In this document: piece after piece, positions 36,501 to 47,374 of the stretch
How positions within the stretch are numbered: position 1 is the first letter of the stretch
Layout: each line of letters begins with the position of its first letter
DNA from: Phenylobacterium sp.
GTDB taxonomy: Bacteria; Pseudomonadota; Alphaproteobacteria; Caulobacterales; Caulobacteraceae
Length of the DNA stretch: 64,000 bases
Direction of reading: 5' to 3'
Assembly (NCBI RefSeq): GCF_030693625.1
Contig: NZ_JAUYAF010000018.1
Coordinates: 58,380-122,379 of the forward strand
Notes under the pieces: model-generated
The model's database searches: none
Seen by the model: only the letters and a program-made list of their open reading frames with translations
Told to the model about the DNA's origin: nothing
Program-made: the position numbers and the translations under genes

Positions 36501-36529
36501 TTGACGGGGGAATCCGAGCCGCCTAGCTT
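36501..36529 (+). promoter_or_regulatory. Predicted promoter for the exporter leader
   Basis: TTGACG (36501-36506) and TAGCTT (36524-36529) are separated by 17 bases, a housekeeping-type arrangement. CCTAGCTT at the -10 shares five of eight positions with the Caulobacter -10 consensus. Transcription would begin near 36536, about 18 bases before the leader-peptide SD. Confidence 0.5.
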
Positions 36530-36553
36530 CCGGCCTCCACACGCGACCGGAAA

Positions 36554-36776
36554 GGAGGGTCATCAAAGATGAAAGTCATCGCAACGACCACCCTCCGCCG
36601 ACGCGCCGCCGGGTCCTTCTGCTGACCTGAGAGATTTCCCGGCCCGCGCGTCCGCTGCGCCCGCCCCAAGGGATCCCTCCCGCGACCCGTGCTGGACCTC
36701 CAGCCGCTCCCATTCTCCATGACGTCGATGATGCGCGCGCCGCGTCCCTCGCCGTCACCGCACTCCGACGGCTCAC
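36554..36776 (+). promoter_or_regulatory. Structured mRNA leader upstream of the ABC pair
   Basis: The stretch contains nested complementarities. The leader SD GGAGGGT (36554-36560) pairs perfectly with ACCCTCC (36590-36596) inside the leader codons, and its core also pairs with CCCTCC at 36675-36680. GCCGGG (36608-36613) pairs with CCCGGC (36638-36643) across the leader stop. A tight palindrome GCTGGACCTCCAGC lies at 36691-36704. GCCGTC/GACGGC (36751-36772) forms a hairpin ending four bases before the exporter start codon, which itself lacks an SD. This suits attenuation or translational control; it is inferred from sequence alone. Confidence 0.55.
36569..36625 (+). CDS. Putative 18-residue leader peptide
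   Basis: ATG 36569 lies nine bases after a near-perfect SD (GGAAAGGAGGG). The frame reads MKVIATTTLRRRAAGSFC and stops with TGA at 36623. Three Thr and three Arg codons in a row, plus the position 150 bases ahead of an exporter operon, make it look like a regulatory leader rather than a functional protein. It has no counterpart among peptides I know. Confidence 0.5.
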   Translation: MKVIATTTLRRRAAGSFC

Positions 36777-38560
36777 ATGACGCAAGCCTACGACGATGAG
36801 GACGCCAATCGTCCCCGCACCCTGACCAACAGCCAGGTGATCGGCTTCATGGCCGGCCACTGGATGGCCGAGCCTCGGCGGTTCGCGCTGCTCGCCGTGC
36901 TGATGCTGGCCTCGACCGCCTGCGACCTGTCGATCCCCTGGGCGACCCGGGCCCTGATCGACGCGGTGGCGACGCCCACCTCGCCCACCGACCAGGCGTG
37001 GATCGCCTGGGCCGCGCTCTCGGGGCTCTACCTGGCCTTCTACTGTCTGCGCAGCTTCATGTTCCGCATGTCCAACGGCTACTATTCGCGGATCATGGCG
37101 CGGATGGTGACGGGCGCCTTCGCGCGGGTGCAGGCCTTTTCCGCCGACTGGCACGCCTCCAACTTCGCCGGCGCCACGGTGCGGCGGGTGAGCCGGGCCA
37201 TGTGGGGCTATGACAGCGCCTCGGACGCCCTGCTGTGGATGCTGACGCCAACCCTGATCGTGCTGTCGGGCCTGGCCATCTCCATCGGCCTGAAGTGGCC
37301 GGCGGCGGGGATTTTCGTGGCCGTCCTGGTTGTCGCCTTCGCCATCTTCAACATCGTGGTCTCCACCCACTTCATCCGCCCGGCCAACCTGGCCTCCACG
37401 GCCCTGGACTCCCAGATCGGCGCCAACCTGGCCGACGCCATCGGCGGCAATCCGGTGGTGAAGGGTTTCGGCGCCGAGGCCCGCGAGGAAAAGCGGTTCA
37501 GCGACCATGTCGCCATCTGGCGGACAGCCCAGAACAAGACCTGGGACCGGTTCAACACCGTGGGCTGGGGACAGAACCTGTTCCTGGTGATCCTGCAGGC
37601 GGGCCTGACGGGACAGCTGGTCTATGCCTGGAGCCATGGCGACGCGACGCCCGGCGACGTGGCCTTCGGCATCACCTCCTTCATCGTCATGGCCGGCTAT
37701 ATGAGGAACTTCAGCGAGATCACCCGCATGCTGCAGAAGGGCCTCGACGACATGGTGGATGTCGCCACCTACATGCGCACCGAGCCGCAGCTGGCCGACA
37801 AGCCGCACGCGGCGCCCTTCCGCGGCGAACTGGGGGAGGTGGTCTTCGACCGCGTGACCTTCGGCTACGAGAACGCCGCGCGGCCGCTGTACCGGGACTT
37901 CACCCTGGTGGTGGCGCCCGGCGAACGGGTGGCCCTGGTGGGGCCGACGGGGGCCGGCAAGTCGACCTTCGTCAAGCTGCTGCAGCGGCTCTACGACGTG
38001 CAGTCCGGCCGCATCCTGATCGACGGCCAGGACATCGCCCATGTCAGCCAGGGCAGCCTGCGGCGCGCCATCGCCGTGGTGCCCCAGGACCCGGCCCTGT
38101 TCCACCGCACCATCGCCGAGAACATCAGCTATGCCCGGCCCGAGGCGACGGAGGACGAGGTGATCCTGGCCGCCAAGCGGGCCCGGGCGCACGACTTCAT
38201 CGCCAGCCTGCCGAAGGGCTATCACACGCTGGTCGGTGAGCGCGGCGTGAAGCTGTCGGGCGGCGAGCGCCAGCGGGTGGCCATCGCGCGCGCCTTCCTG
38301 GCCGACGCGCCGATCCTGGTGCTGGACGAGGCCACCTCGTCCCTGGACGTGGAGACCGAGCGCCAGGTGCAGGCGGCCATGGAGGAACTGATGATGGGCC
38401 GCACCACGGTGGTGATCGCCCACCGGCTGTCGACCATCCGGGGCGCTGATCGCATCCTGGTGTTCGAGGGCGGCCAGCTGGTGGAGGAGGGCCGCCATGC
38501 GGACCTGGTGGCGCGCGGCGGGGCCTATGCCCGGCTGCACGCCGTGACGGAGGCGGGCGC

Positions 38561-38564
<4 letters not shown>
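36777..38564 (+). CDS. ABC exporter half-transporter, first of a pair
   Basis: A 595-residue protein: six membrane helices (about 30-310) and a nucleotide-binding domain with Walker [13 protein letters not shown]-loop [12 protein letters not shown], signature [16 protein letters not shown], Walker [13 protein letters not shown] and switch VIAHRLST. All catalytic residues are canonical. The N-terminus [16 protein letters not shown] aligns with that of the next gene, so the two arose by duplication and probably form a heterodimer. The ATG has no SD and sits behind a hairpin. Substrate (drug, lipid or peptide) unknown. Confidence 0.88.
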
Positions 38565-40348
<1,784 letters not shown>

Positions 40349-40380
40349 GCGCCAGGTGAAGTGGTTCCGCCGCCCCCCGA

Positions 40381-40405
40381 AACTGGTTCGGTATCCGAAC
40401 TAGTT
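40381..40405. terminator. Hairpin between convergent ABC and ycaQ-like genes
   Basis: AACTGGTTCGG (40381-40391) and CCGAACTAGTT (40395-40405) pair over eleven bases with one mismatch and a three-base loop. It overlaps the stop of the minus-strand glycosylase gene, so it may serve both strands; no long U-run follows. Confidence 0.5.
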
Positions 40406-41599
40406 CTGGGCCGCGGCGAGGCGCAACGCCAGGTCGCCCTTGGGTTCCACGCGGACGCTGCCCAGGCCGAGCCAGCGCGCCATGAGCTGAAGTTCGGTCA
40501 TCAACCGGCCAGGCGTTTCGCCGTCGGCCGAAGGTTCGGCGTGGGCCGACTGCACCACCAGGACGCCGGCCTTGCGGTCGGCCTTGAGGTCGACGCGGGC
40601 GGTGATGGCTTCGCCCTGCAGGAAGGGCAGGACATAGTAGCCATGCACCCGCTTCTCCGCCGGGGTGTAGATCTCCAGCCGGACCCGGACCCCGAACAGC
40701 CGCTCGGTGCGCTCGCGGAACCAGATCAGGTTGTCGAACGGCGAGAGCAGGGCGCCGGCGGTGATCCTGCGCGGCCGCCGCGCGCCGGGGTCGAGATAGG
40801 CCGGCGGGTCCCAGCCCTTCACCGACACCGGCAGCAGGTCGCCGGCCTCCACCAGCTCCGCCAGACGCGCCTTGGTGTCGGCCACCGGCATGCGGAAATA
40901 GTCGCGCAGGTCTCGTTCGGTCGCCACGCCCTGGGCGCGGGCGGCGATGCGCAGCAACTGGCGCTGGGCCTCGTCGCGGGGCGGGGTGGGGGCGTCGCGC
41001 ACCGACCTGGGATGCACGTCGTCCGGCAGGCCATAGACCCGCTCGAAGGTGGTGCGCCGGGTGGCCGTGGTGATCTCGCCGGCCCAGAACAGGCATTCCA
41101 TCGCCCGCTTGCCCTCGCTCCAGCCCCACCAGCCGCCGCGGCCCTTTTCGCCGATCTGGAGCTCGCCGGCGGAGATGGCGCCGCGGGCGTGGATCTCGGC
41201 CAGCGCCTTGTCGATGAAGGTCCGGTTCTCGCGCAGGAAACGGGCGACCCCCTTCCAGGTCCCGAGCCCCTCGCGGGCGTCGTCCATCCGCCAGCGCATC
41301 AGGGGCTGCACGGCGTGGGGGGCGAGGGACGCCTCGTGCATCCAGTATTCGAACAGGGCCGGCTTCTTGCCCCAGGCGATCTCCTCCAGCAGGGGCCGGG
41401 GATAGGCGCCGAGCCGGGAGAACAGCGGCAGGTAGTGGGTGCGGCTGACCACATTGACCGAGTCGATCTGCAGCAGACCCAGCCGGTCGATGGTCTTCAG
41501 CAGGTGACGTTTGCCGGGGTCGGCCGGGCGGCGATCGGCGAACCCCTGCGCGGCCAAGGCGATGCGCCGGGCCTCAAGGGCGCTGATCGTCGGCGTCAC
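40400..41599 (-). CDS. YcaQ-family winged-helix DNA glycosylase
   Basis: A 399-residue protein of the HTH_42/AlkZ-like group. The catalytic QxD motif is present in LGLLQIDSVNVVSRTHYLPL, followed by the conserved FEYWMHEASLAP and the C-terminal SPFDNLIWFRERTERLFG. E. coli YcaQ (AlkX) unhooks interstrand crosslinks and removes bulky alkyl bases; the same is expected here. GTG start, five bases after the ppk2 stop, implies co-transcription with ppk2. Confidence 0.88.
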   Translation of the reverse strand: MTPTISALEARRIALAAQGFADRRPADPGKRHLLKTIDRLGLLQIDSVNVVSRTHYLPLFSRLGAYPRPLLEEIAWGKKPALFEYWMHEASLAPHAVQPLMRWRMDDAREGLGTWKGVARFLRENRTFIDKALAEIHARGAISAGELQIGEKGRGGWWGWSEGKRAMECLFWAGEITTATRRTTFERVYGLPDDVHPRSVRDAPTPPRDEAQRQLLRIAARAQGVATERDLRDYFRMPVADTKARLAELVEAGDLLPVSVKGWDPPAYLDPGARRPRRITAGALLSPFDNLIWFRERTERLFGVRVRLEIYTPAEKRVHGYYVLPFLQGEAITARVDLKADRKAGVLVVQSAHAEPSADGETPGRLMTELQLMARWLGLGSVRVEPKGDLALRLAAAQN

Positions 41600-41603
41600 G
41601 CCC

Positions 41604-42374
41604 TTACCGCTCCAGACGTCCGTCGGTGAGGGCCTCGATCACGAAGGGGAAGACGATCTCCGGATCGGGGTTCTTGATCTGCTTGGCGATCTCCTTCGGG
41701 GCGATGGCGTTGACGATATGGCGCATGACGTTGAGCCGCCCGGCGTCCTTGTCGTCGTTGCGCACGCAAACCCAGGGACTTGGGGCCGCATGGGTGCGCT
41801 TGAGCATCTCGTCACGGGCGGTGGTGTAGTCGTCCCAGCGGCTCTGGGCGGCCTCGTCCAGGGGGCTCGACTTCAGCACCTTCAGCGGGTCGGAGTGGCG
41901 TTCGGCCAGGCGCTTGGCCTGTTCCTTCTTGGAGACGTCGAGCCACAGCTTGACGATGTTCACGCCGCTCTCCACCAGCATGGCCTCGAAGGCGGAGACG
42001 TCCCGCAGGAAGGTCTCGTGTTCCTCGGGCGTGCAGAAGCCCATCACCGGCTCCACGCCGCCCCGATTGTACCAGGAGCGGTTGAAGATCACGAGTTCGC
42101 CAGCCGCCGGCAGGTAGGGCACGTAGCGCTGGAAATACCATTGGCTGCGCTCGCGGTCCGAGGGCTTGGGCAGGGCGACCACGCGGGTGGCGCGCACCGA
42201 CAGGTGTTCGGTCAGGCGCTTGATCGTGCCGTCCTTCCCCGCCGCGTCGCGGCCCTCGAAGATGATCAGCACCTTGGCGCCGCTCTCCATCGCCTTCTGC
42301 TGGAAGCGCACCAGGGCGAGCTGGGCCTGTTCGAGACTGTTGAGGTCGTCGTCGGACTTATCGTTTTTGGACAT
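41604..42374 (-). CDS. ppk2: Polyphosphate kinase 2
   Basis: A 256-residue PPK2 enzyme that moves phosphate between polyphosphate and nucleotides. Walker A is IIFEGRDAAGKDGTIKRLTE, Walker B/lid elements include RSQWYFQRYVPYLPAAGELV and FNRSWYNRGGVEPVMGFC. It is a one-domain (class I/III length) form; the direction (polyP-driven NDP phosphorylation or AMP phosphorylation) cannot be told from this. It sits upstream of the YcaQ gene. Confidence 0.92.
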   Translation of the reverse strand: MSKNDKSDDDLNSLEQAQLALVRFQQKAMESGAKVLIIFEGRDAAGKDGTIKRLTEHLSVRATRVVALPKPSDRERSQWYFQRYVPYLPAAGELVIFNRSWYNRGGVEPVMGFCTPEEHETFLRDVSAFEAMLVESGVNIVKLWLDVSKKEQAKRLAERHSDPLKVLKSSPLDEAAQSRWDDYTTARDEMLKRTHAAPSPWVCVRNDDKDAGRLNVMRHIVNAIAPKEIAKQIKNPDPEIVFPFVIEALTDGRLER

Positions 42375-42460
42375 GGGGCGAACCTAGTCGAGAAATGCCC
42401 CGCGGGCAGGGAAAAATCCCATCAGGCGCCTGGTCACCCTGTCTCCCGGGCGGCGCGCAT

Positions 42461-43621
42461 CTAGGTCACCGGCAGGGGCTCCATGCCGAGCGCCCGCCGG
42501 AAGGTGTTGTGGTAGTGGTGCAGGGGCGGCTCGTTGCGCCCGAACAGCAGCTGGTCCTGCAGGCCGGCGGCCAGGGCGCGCTGGGTGGTTTCGGCGGTGG
42601 CGTAGTCCTCGGCGGCCACCACGGCGGTGAAGCCTTCGGAGAACAGCATGGCCATTCCCGGATTCTCGGCCAGAACCTCGCGGTCGAAATAGTAGCTGAT
42701 CTGCGAGATCGACCGGCCCGCATTCTCGGGGTCGGGATAGACGCGAACGACCGCGATGCGCTTGTTTCCGACGTTCACCACCACGTTGGGGAACAGGAAA
42801 TAGACCGGGAAGCCGCCCTGCTCGATGGTCCAGTCGGCCTCGGGCCGCCCTCGCAGATCGTCGATCCCCTTGAGGCACAGGACCATGCGGTGGTTGCGCT
42901 GGTAGGACCGGTAGGACAGCACGTCGCCGTGGAAGTTGTTGGCCAGGGTGTCCTTGTGAAGGCGCTTGAAATGGTAGGTCTCGCCAAAGGTGTCGGTGGC
43001 CAGCTTCCAGTTCAGCTTCATGTCCAGGGTCTGTTCGTGGGCCAGGACGTAACGGCCCCAGTTCCAGTGCTCCAGATCGTCGGCGACGCCCTGGAACAGG
43101 GTCTCGGTGTCGATCACACCCTTCGGATCGGGATGGACCAGCAGGAAGCCGAACCGTTCGGCGGCCGGCAGTTCGATCAGGCCCAGGCACGCCTTGTCGA
43201 TGGTTCCGAACTGGTCCTCCTGGGGCACGCCGACCAGGGCGCCTGTGGCGTCATAGGTCCAGGCGTGGAAGGGGCAGGAGAACCGCGACTTCCGGCCCCG
43301 GCGCGCCTGTTCCACCATCGCCCCGCGATGGCGGCAGGAGTTGAGGAAGGCGCGGACGTCGCCCGCCTTATCCCGGGTCACCAGGATCGGGATGCCGAGG
43401 TCGTTGCAGGTGATGAAGCTGCCGGGTTCGGGCAGGTCGGCGGTCATGCCGACGATCTGGGGGTGACCGCGGAAGAAGGTCTCCCATTCGCGTTTGGCGA
43501 GGTCGGGGCAGGTGTAGGTGCTGGCCGGGCAGGACATCACCCCGCCGGCGTCGGCGTTCACGCCTTCGTCCAATTGGGTCATCAGCTCACGCAGGACTTC
43601 GATCTGGACAGCCGGTTTCAT
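42461..43621 (-). CDS. Rieske non-heme iron oxygenase, alpha subunit
   Basis: A 386-residue oxygenase. The Rieske cluster ligands are in NSCRHRGAMVEQ (CxH) and FSCPFHAWTYD (CxxH); the mononuclear iron site includes ATDTFGETYHFKRLH (His-x4-His). The N-terminal 30 residues lack a cofactor. It probably hydroxylates or demethylates an aromatic or quaternary-amine compound; no reductase or beta subunit is adjacent. ATG overlaps the TetR stop (ATGA), so the regulator and oxygenase share a transcript. Confidence 0.88.
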   Translation of the reverse strand: MKPAVQIEVLRELMTQLDEGVNADAGGVMSCPASTYTCPDLAKREWETFFRGHPQIVGMTADLPEPGSFITCNDLGIPILVTRDKAGDVRAFLNSCRHRGAMVEQARRGRKSRFSCPFHAWTYDATGALVGVPQEDQFGTIDKACLGLIELPAAERFGFLLVHPDPKGVIDTETLFQGVADDLEHWNWGRYVLAHEQTLDMKLNWKLATDTFGETYHFKRLHKDTLANNFHGDVLSYRSYQRNHRMVLCLKGIDDLRGRPEADWTIEQGGFPVYFLFPNVVVNVGNKRIAVVRVYPDPENAGRSISQISYYFDREVLAENPGMAMLFSEGFTAVVAAEDYATAETTQRALAAGLQDQLLFGRNEPPLHHYHNTFRRALGMEPLPVT

Positions 43622-44211
43622 GTCGAGCTTGCCTCGGTGGGGATGGCGGCGCTGAGCACGCGGAAGGTGGTGGCGATCTGGTCGCGCCGCGCCTGGAGCG
43701 GCTGGGCGCGGCGGCTGGAGACCCGCAGGCCCTGGTTGACCAGCATCAGGAAGGCGGCCAGTTCGTCGGCCTGGGCCGGGGGGCAGCCGGCGTCTCGCAG
43801 GCAGTCCTCGAATCCCGCCTGGACCTGCGCCAGCCGCGCGGCGGCGTGGGCGCTCAGCCCGTCATCGACATCGGCCATTTCCAGCACGGTGTTCACCAGC
43901 AGGCAGCCCCATTCGGCCTTGCCGCCGGGCGGGTCGACGACGCTGCGGTCGAAGAACTGGCGCAAGGCCTCCAGGGGCGGCTGACCGTCGCGGGCGCGGG
44001 CCAGGATCTGCAGGGTGCGGGTGGCGAACAGGTCCAGGCATTCCAGCATCAGGCCGCGCTTGTCGCCGAAGGCGGCGTAGAGGCTGCTGCGGCTGATCCC
44101 CATCTCGGCGAGCAGATCGGGGAGGGACGCGGCCTGGTAGCCTTGACGCCAAAAGACCCGCATCGCCCGGTCCAGGGCGGCGTCACGATTGAATTCGAGG
44201 GGCCGGGCCAT
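43618..44211 (-). CDS. TetR-family repressor
   Basis: A 197-residue regulator: N-terminal HTH with ALDRAMRVFWRQGYQAASLP and MGISRSSLYAAFGDKRGLML, then a ligand-binding helical domain. It overlaps the Rieske gene start, and a perfect inverted repeat lies 7-30 bases upstream of its ATG, so it most likely represses its own operon until an aromatic or lipophilic ligand arrives. The ligand is unknown. Confidence 0.9.
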   Translation of the reverse strand: MARPLEFNRDAALDRAMRVFWRQGYQAASLPDLLAEMGISRSSLYAAFGDKRGLMLECLDLFATRTLQILARARDGQPPLEALRQFFDRSVVDPPGGKAEWGCLLVNTVLEMADVDDGLSAHAAARLAQVQAGFEDCLRDAGCPPAQADELAAFLMLVNQGLRVSSRRAQPLQARRDQIATTFRVLSAAIPTEASST

Positions 44212-44217
44212 TGAGAT

Positions 44218-44241
44218 ATTCTGGACCGTTCAGTCCAGAAT
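44218..44241. promoter_or_regulatory. Probable TetR operator
   Basis: ATTCTGGAC (44218-44226) and GTCCAGAAT (44233-44241) are perfect nine-base inverted repeats around a six-base spacer, the usual size of a TetR-family site. It lies between the divergent tetR and rsmE genes, immediately before tetR. Confidence 0.75.
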
Positions 44242-44321
44242 GCAAGCCCGTTGCTGAAGCTGGGCCGGCGGTCAGCCGGTGAGGCGTTTCCTCGCAGGCC
44301 GGGCAGCACTAGAACCCTCCC

Positions 44322-45044
44322 ATGATCCGCCTCTTCGTGCCCCACGATCTCGCCGCCACGCTCGCCCTGCCGCTGGACGACGGCCAGAGCCGCTACCTGG
44401 CCGCGGTGATGCGCCAGGGGGTGGGCGACGAGCTGCTGGTGTTCAATGGCCGCGACGGGGAGTGGCGAGCGACCATCATCGAGACGGGCAAGCGGCGGGT
44501 GATTCTGCGGGCCGACCGGCTGGAACGGGCCCAGGCGATGGGCCCGGACCTGGACCTGGTGATCGCGGTGGTCAAACGCGGGCGGCTGGAGACCATCGTC
44601 GAGAAGGCCGCCGAACTGGGCGCGCGCCGGGTCCAGCCGGTGCTGACCGAGCGCACCAACGCCGACCGGGTGCGGGTGGACCGGCTGCAGGCCATCGCCG
44701 TGGAGGCCGCCGAGCAGACCGGCCGGCTGGACGTGCCGGAAATCCTTGAACCTGTGAAGCTGGACCGGCTGCTGAAGGCCTGGAGCGGCCGCCGGCTGCT
44801 GTTCTGCGACGAGGCGGGGGACGCGCAACCGGTGACGGAGGCGCTTTCCGGTGGGGTTTCTGAACCCTGGGCGATCCTCATCGGTCCGGAGGGCGGGTTC
44901 TCGGCCGCCGAGCGCGAACGCTTGCGGGGCTTGGATTTCGCGGTCCCGGCGACGCTGGGCCCCCGGATCCTTCGGGCCGACACCGCGGCGATTAGCGCCA
45001 TGACCCTGTGGCAAGCTTCGCTGGGGGACTGGCGAACATCTTGA
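44322..45044 (+). CDS. rsmE: 16S rRNA (m3U1498) methyltransferase
   Basis: A 240-residue SPOUT methyltransferase that modifies U1498 of 16S rRNA. The N-terminal PUA-like part has DDGQSRYLAAVMRQGVGDEL, and the SAM-knot region reads ILIGPEGGFSAAERERL and LGPRILRADTAAISAM, both family hallmarks. In alphaproteobacteria rsmE commonly precedes gshA, as here. Confidence 0.93.
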   Translation: MIRLFVPHDLAATLALPLDDGQSRYLAAVMRQGVGDELLVFNGRDGEWRATIIETGKRRVILRADRLERAQAMGPDLDLVIAVVKRGRLETIVEKAAELGARRVQPVLTERTNADRVRVDRLQAIAVEAAEQTGRLDVPEILEPVKLDRLLKAWSGRRLLFCDEAGDAQPVTEALSGGVSEPWAILIGPEGGFSAAERERLRGLDFAVPATLGPRILRADTAAISAMTLWQASLGDWRTS

Positions 45045-45145
45045 GCTTTGGAGAATTGCGCCCACCTGAGTGAACGGCGTAAAGATCGCCGCCGCTTTGG
45101 GATCGACGCCCGTTCGGCGTGTTTGTGTGGGTTGGGGAGATAGAT

Positions 45146-46504
45146 ATGGCCGACGTCCTGGGCGACGACCGACCCCTCACGTTCGAGGATCTGGTCCATT
45201 GGTTCCAAGAAGGCGAGAAGCCGGCCGACCAATGGCGGGTGGGCGCCGAGCACGAGAAGTTCGTGTTTCGCCTGGGGAGCCACGAGCCGGTCGCCTATGA
45301 CGGGCCCAAGGGCATCAAGGCGCTGCTGGACGGCCTGACCCGCTTTGGCTGGAAGGGCGTCTACGAGGGCGAGCACATCATCGCCCTGGAGCGCGGCAAG
45401 GCCAATGTGAGCCTGGAGCCCGGCGGCCAGTTCGAGCTGTCCGGCGCGCCGCTGGAGACCATGCACGACATCTGCGAGGAGACCGGGACCCACCTGCAGG
45501 AGGTCAAGGTCGTGGCCGACGAGCTGGGGCTGGGATTCCTCGGCCTCGGCCACACGCCGCTCTGGACGCGTGACGAGGTCCCGGTGATGCCCAAGGGCCG
45601 CTACAAGATCATGCGGGAATACATGCCCAAGGTCGGCGGCCTGGGTCTGGACATGATGTTCCGCACCTGCACCGTGCAGGCCAATCTCGACTTCGGCTCC
45701 GAGGCCGACATGGTGGCGAAGTTCCGCACCAGCCTGGCCCTGCAGCCCATCGTCACCGCCCTGTTCGCCAATTCGCCCTTCGTGGAGGGCAAGCCATCGG
45801 GCTGGCTTTCCAGCCGCGCGCGCATCTGGACCGACACCGACCCCGACCGCACCGGCATGCTGGGCTTCGTCTTCGAAGACGGGTTCACCTACGAGACCTA
45901 CGCCCGCTACGCGATGAACGTGCCGATGTACTTCGCCAAGCGCGACGGCAAGTACATCGACCTGGCCGGCAAATCCTTCGTCAAGTTCATGGCCGGCGAC
46001 TTGCCGGAGATGCCGGGCCAGCGCCCCAGCATCAAGGACTGGGCCGACCACACCACCACCCTGTTCCCGGAAGTGCGGCTCAAGCAGTACCTGGAGATGC
46101 GCGGCGCCGACGCCGGGCCCTGGGGCCGGCTCTGCGCCCTGCCGGCCCTGTGGACCGGGATCTTCTACGACCAGGCGGCGCTGGCCGCGGCCTGGGACCT
46201 CTGCAAGGACTGGTCGGTGGACGATCACGAGCGCCTGCGCGCCGACGTGGCCCGTATCGGGCTGAAGGCTCAGGTCAACGGCCGCAGCGTACAGGACGTC
46301 GCCAAGGACATGGTGGCGATCGCCCGCCAAGGGCTGAAGAACCGCAACCGCCTGAACGGCGGCATGATCGACGAGACCGGCTATCTCACCGAACTGGAAG
46401 AAATCGCCGACAGCGGCGTGACCCCGGCCGAACGGCTGCTGGAACTGTACAACGGCCCCTGGGCCGGCGACGCCAGCAAGGTGTTCGAGGCGTTCGCTTA
46501 CTAA
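45146..46504 (+). CDS. gshA: Glutamate-cysteine ligase (alphaproteobacterial type)
   Basis: A 452-residue enzyme making gamma-glutamylcysteine, the first step of glutathione synthesis, of the plant/alphaproteobacterial class. Motifs: VGAEHEKFVFRLG, IALERGKANVSLEPGGQFEL, and MREYMPKVGGLGLDMMFRTC, which contains the conserved Cys. ATG 45146 has GGGGAG six bases upstream; an earlier in-frame start (45119) would add nine unconserved residues. Confidence 0.93.
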   Translation: MADVLGDDRPLTFEDLVHWFQEGEKPADQWRVGAEHEKFVFRLGSHEPVAYDGPKGIKALLDGLTRFGWKGVYEGEHIIALERGKANVSLEPGGQFELSGAPLETMHDICEETGTHLQEVKVVADELGLGFLGLGHTPLWTRDEVPVMPKGRYKIMREYMPKVGGLGLDMMFRTCTVQANLDFGSEADMVAKFRTSLALQPIVTALFANSPFVEGKPSGWLSSRARIWTDTDPDRTGMLGFVFEDGFTYETYARYAMNVPMYFAKRDGKYIDLAGKSFVKFMAGDLPEMPGQRPSIKDWADHTTTLFPEVRLKQYLEMRGADAGPWGRLCALPALWTGIFYDQAALAAAWDLCKDWSVDDHERLRADVARIGLKAQVNGRSVQDVAKDMVAIARQGLKNRNRLNGGMIDETGYLTELEEIADSGVTPAERLLELYNGPWAGDASKVFEAFAY

Positions 46505-46514
46505 ATGGCGCGTT

Positions 46515-46676
46515 CCTTCTCCCCTTGCGGGAGAAGGTGGCCGGTCGGAGACCGGTCGGATGAGGGGTCACGGTCCCTCCTCCGAACAACTTTCGAGGCC
46601 ACATGTTGAGAGGCCAGCGCGACCCCTCATCCGACCCTGCTCCGCAGGGCCACCTTCTCCCGCAAGGGGAGAAGGC
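46515..46676. repeat. Inverted pair of intergenic palindromic repeats
   Basis: A ~55-base unit containing CTTCTCCC...GGGAGAAGG and GGATGAGGGGT occurs at 46515-46569 and, inverted, at 46621-46676. Each unit has its own hairpin core (CTTCTCCCCTTGCGGGAGAAG), and the two can pair with each other. This is the kind of short dispersed repeat seen between genes in many alphaproteobacteria. Lying between convergent gshA and the DUF427 gene, it may act as a transcription stop. Confidence 0.75.
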
Positions 46677-46685
46677 TAGCTGTAG

Positions 46686-47189
46686 TCAGACCCGCTGGGT
46701 CCCCGGCGCATCATTGGTGTTGGCCGGCCAGTGTTCCTTCTGGCTGGCGCCGGCGCCTGAGTCGGTGTGCAGGACCGCCTCGTCGATGGCGCTCCGTTCG
46801 GTGTGGACGTGGGTCGGGTCGACGGTGTCGTCGTCCACGGCGTAGATCTCGAACTTGTCGGGATAGAAGGCCAGCCGCCCGCGGATCTGCTCCATGGCCG
46901 GGAAAGGCTCCTCATAGGTCCAGACGCCGTTCTCCGCGAACTGGCCGTCCATCAGCACCGTGTAGTAGGCCGCGTCGCCCTTGTAGGGGCAGTGGGTCGA
47001 GCGGTCGGTGCGGGAGAGGTACTCCATGGAGACGTCCTCGCGCGGGAAGTAGATGGCCGGCTTGTAGGCGGCTTCCTTCAGGACCAGGGCGTCGCCCGAA
47101 TCGGCGATGACGTGGCCGGCGAACTTCACCCGCCAGCGGCCTTCGCCGGGGCTGATGGTGATGGGGTGGTCGGGACCGGGGATTTTCAT
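46686..47189 (-). CDS. DUF427-domain protein
   Basis: A 167-residue protein with the DUF427 pattern MKIPGPDHPITISPGEGRWR, ADSGDALVLKEAAYKPAIYF and STHCPYKGDAAYYT, containing conserved Cys/Trp/Tyr positions. Function unknown. ATG 47189 is chosen because 51 upstream residues of an extended frame are unconserved and Pro-rich. Confidence 0.85.
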   Translation of the reverse strand: MKIPGPDHPITISPGEGRWRVKFAGHVIADSGDALVLKEAAYKPAIYFPREDVSMEYLSRTDRSTHCPYKGDAAYYTVLMDGQFAENGVWTYEEPFPAMEQIRGRLAFYPDKFEIYAVDDDTVDPTHVHTERSAIDEAVLHTDSGAGASQKEHWPANTNDAPGTQRV

Positions 47190-47374
47190 GGGAATCGCCT
47201 CCTTGCGCGGACTCAACGCCTGAGATGGGGGGGCGGGTCCAGCGTCACCATGCGGGGGGTGGCCGCTTGCTTGTGCTGGCGACTTGACCGTGATCTTCTC
47301 CCGCCAAACCAGCCCGGCGGGGGTGAAACAACCCCGATGCATGCCGGCCTCCCAGGGATCGGAAGACCGTCTTC

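Noticed and set aside
36620-36690. Glycine or TPP riboswitch suggested by CTGAGAGA
   Set aside because: The rest of the aptamer cores (CACCGAAGG or ACCTGATCTGG blocks) is absent; leader-peptide logic explains the region better.
36719-36800. Second upstream frame (MTSMMRAPRP...) overlapping the first ABC start
   Set aside because: No SD and no codon bias; noted only as a possible coupling frame.
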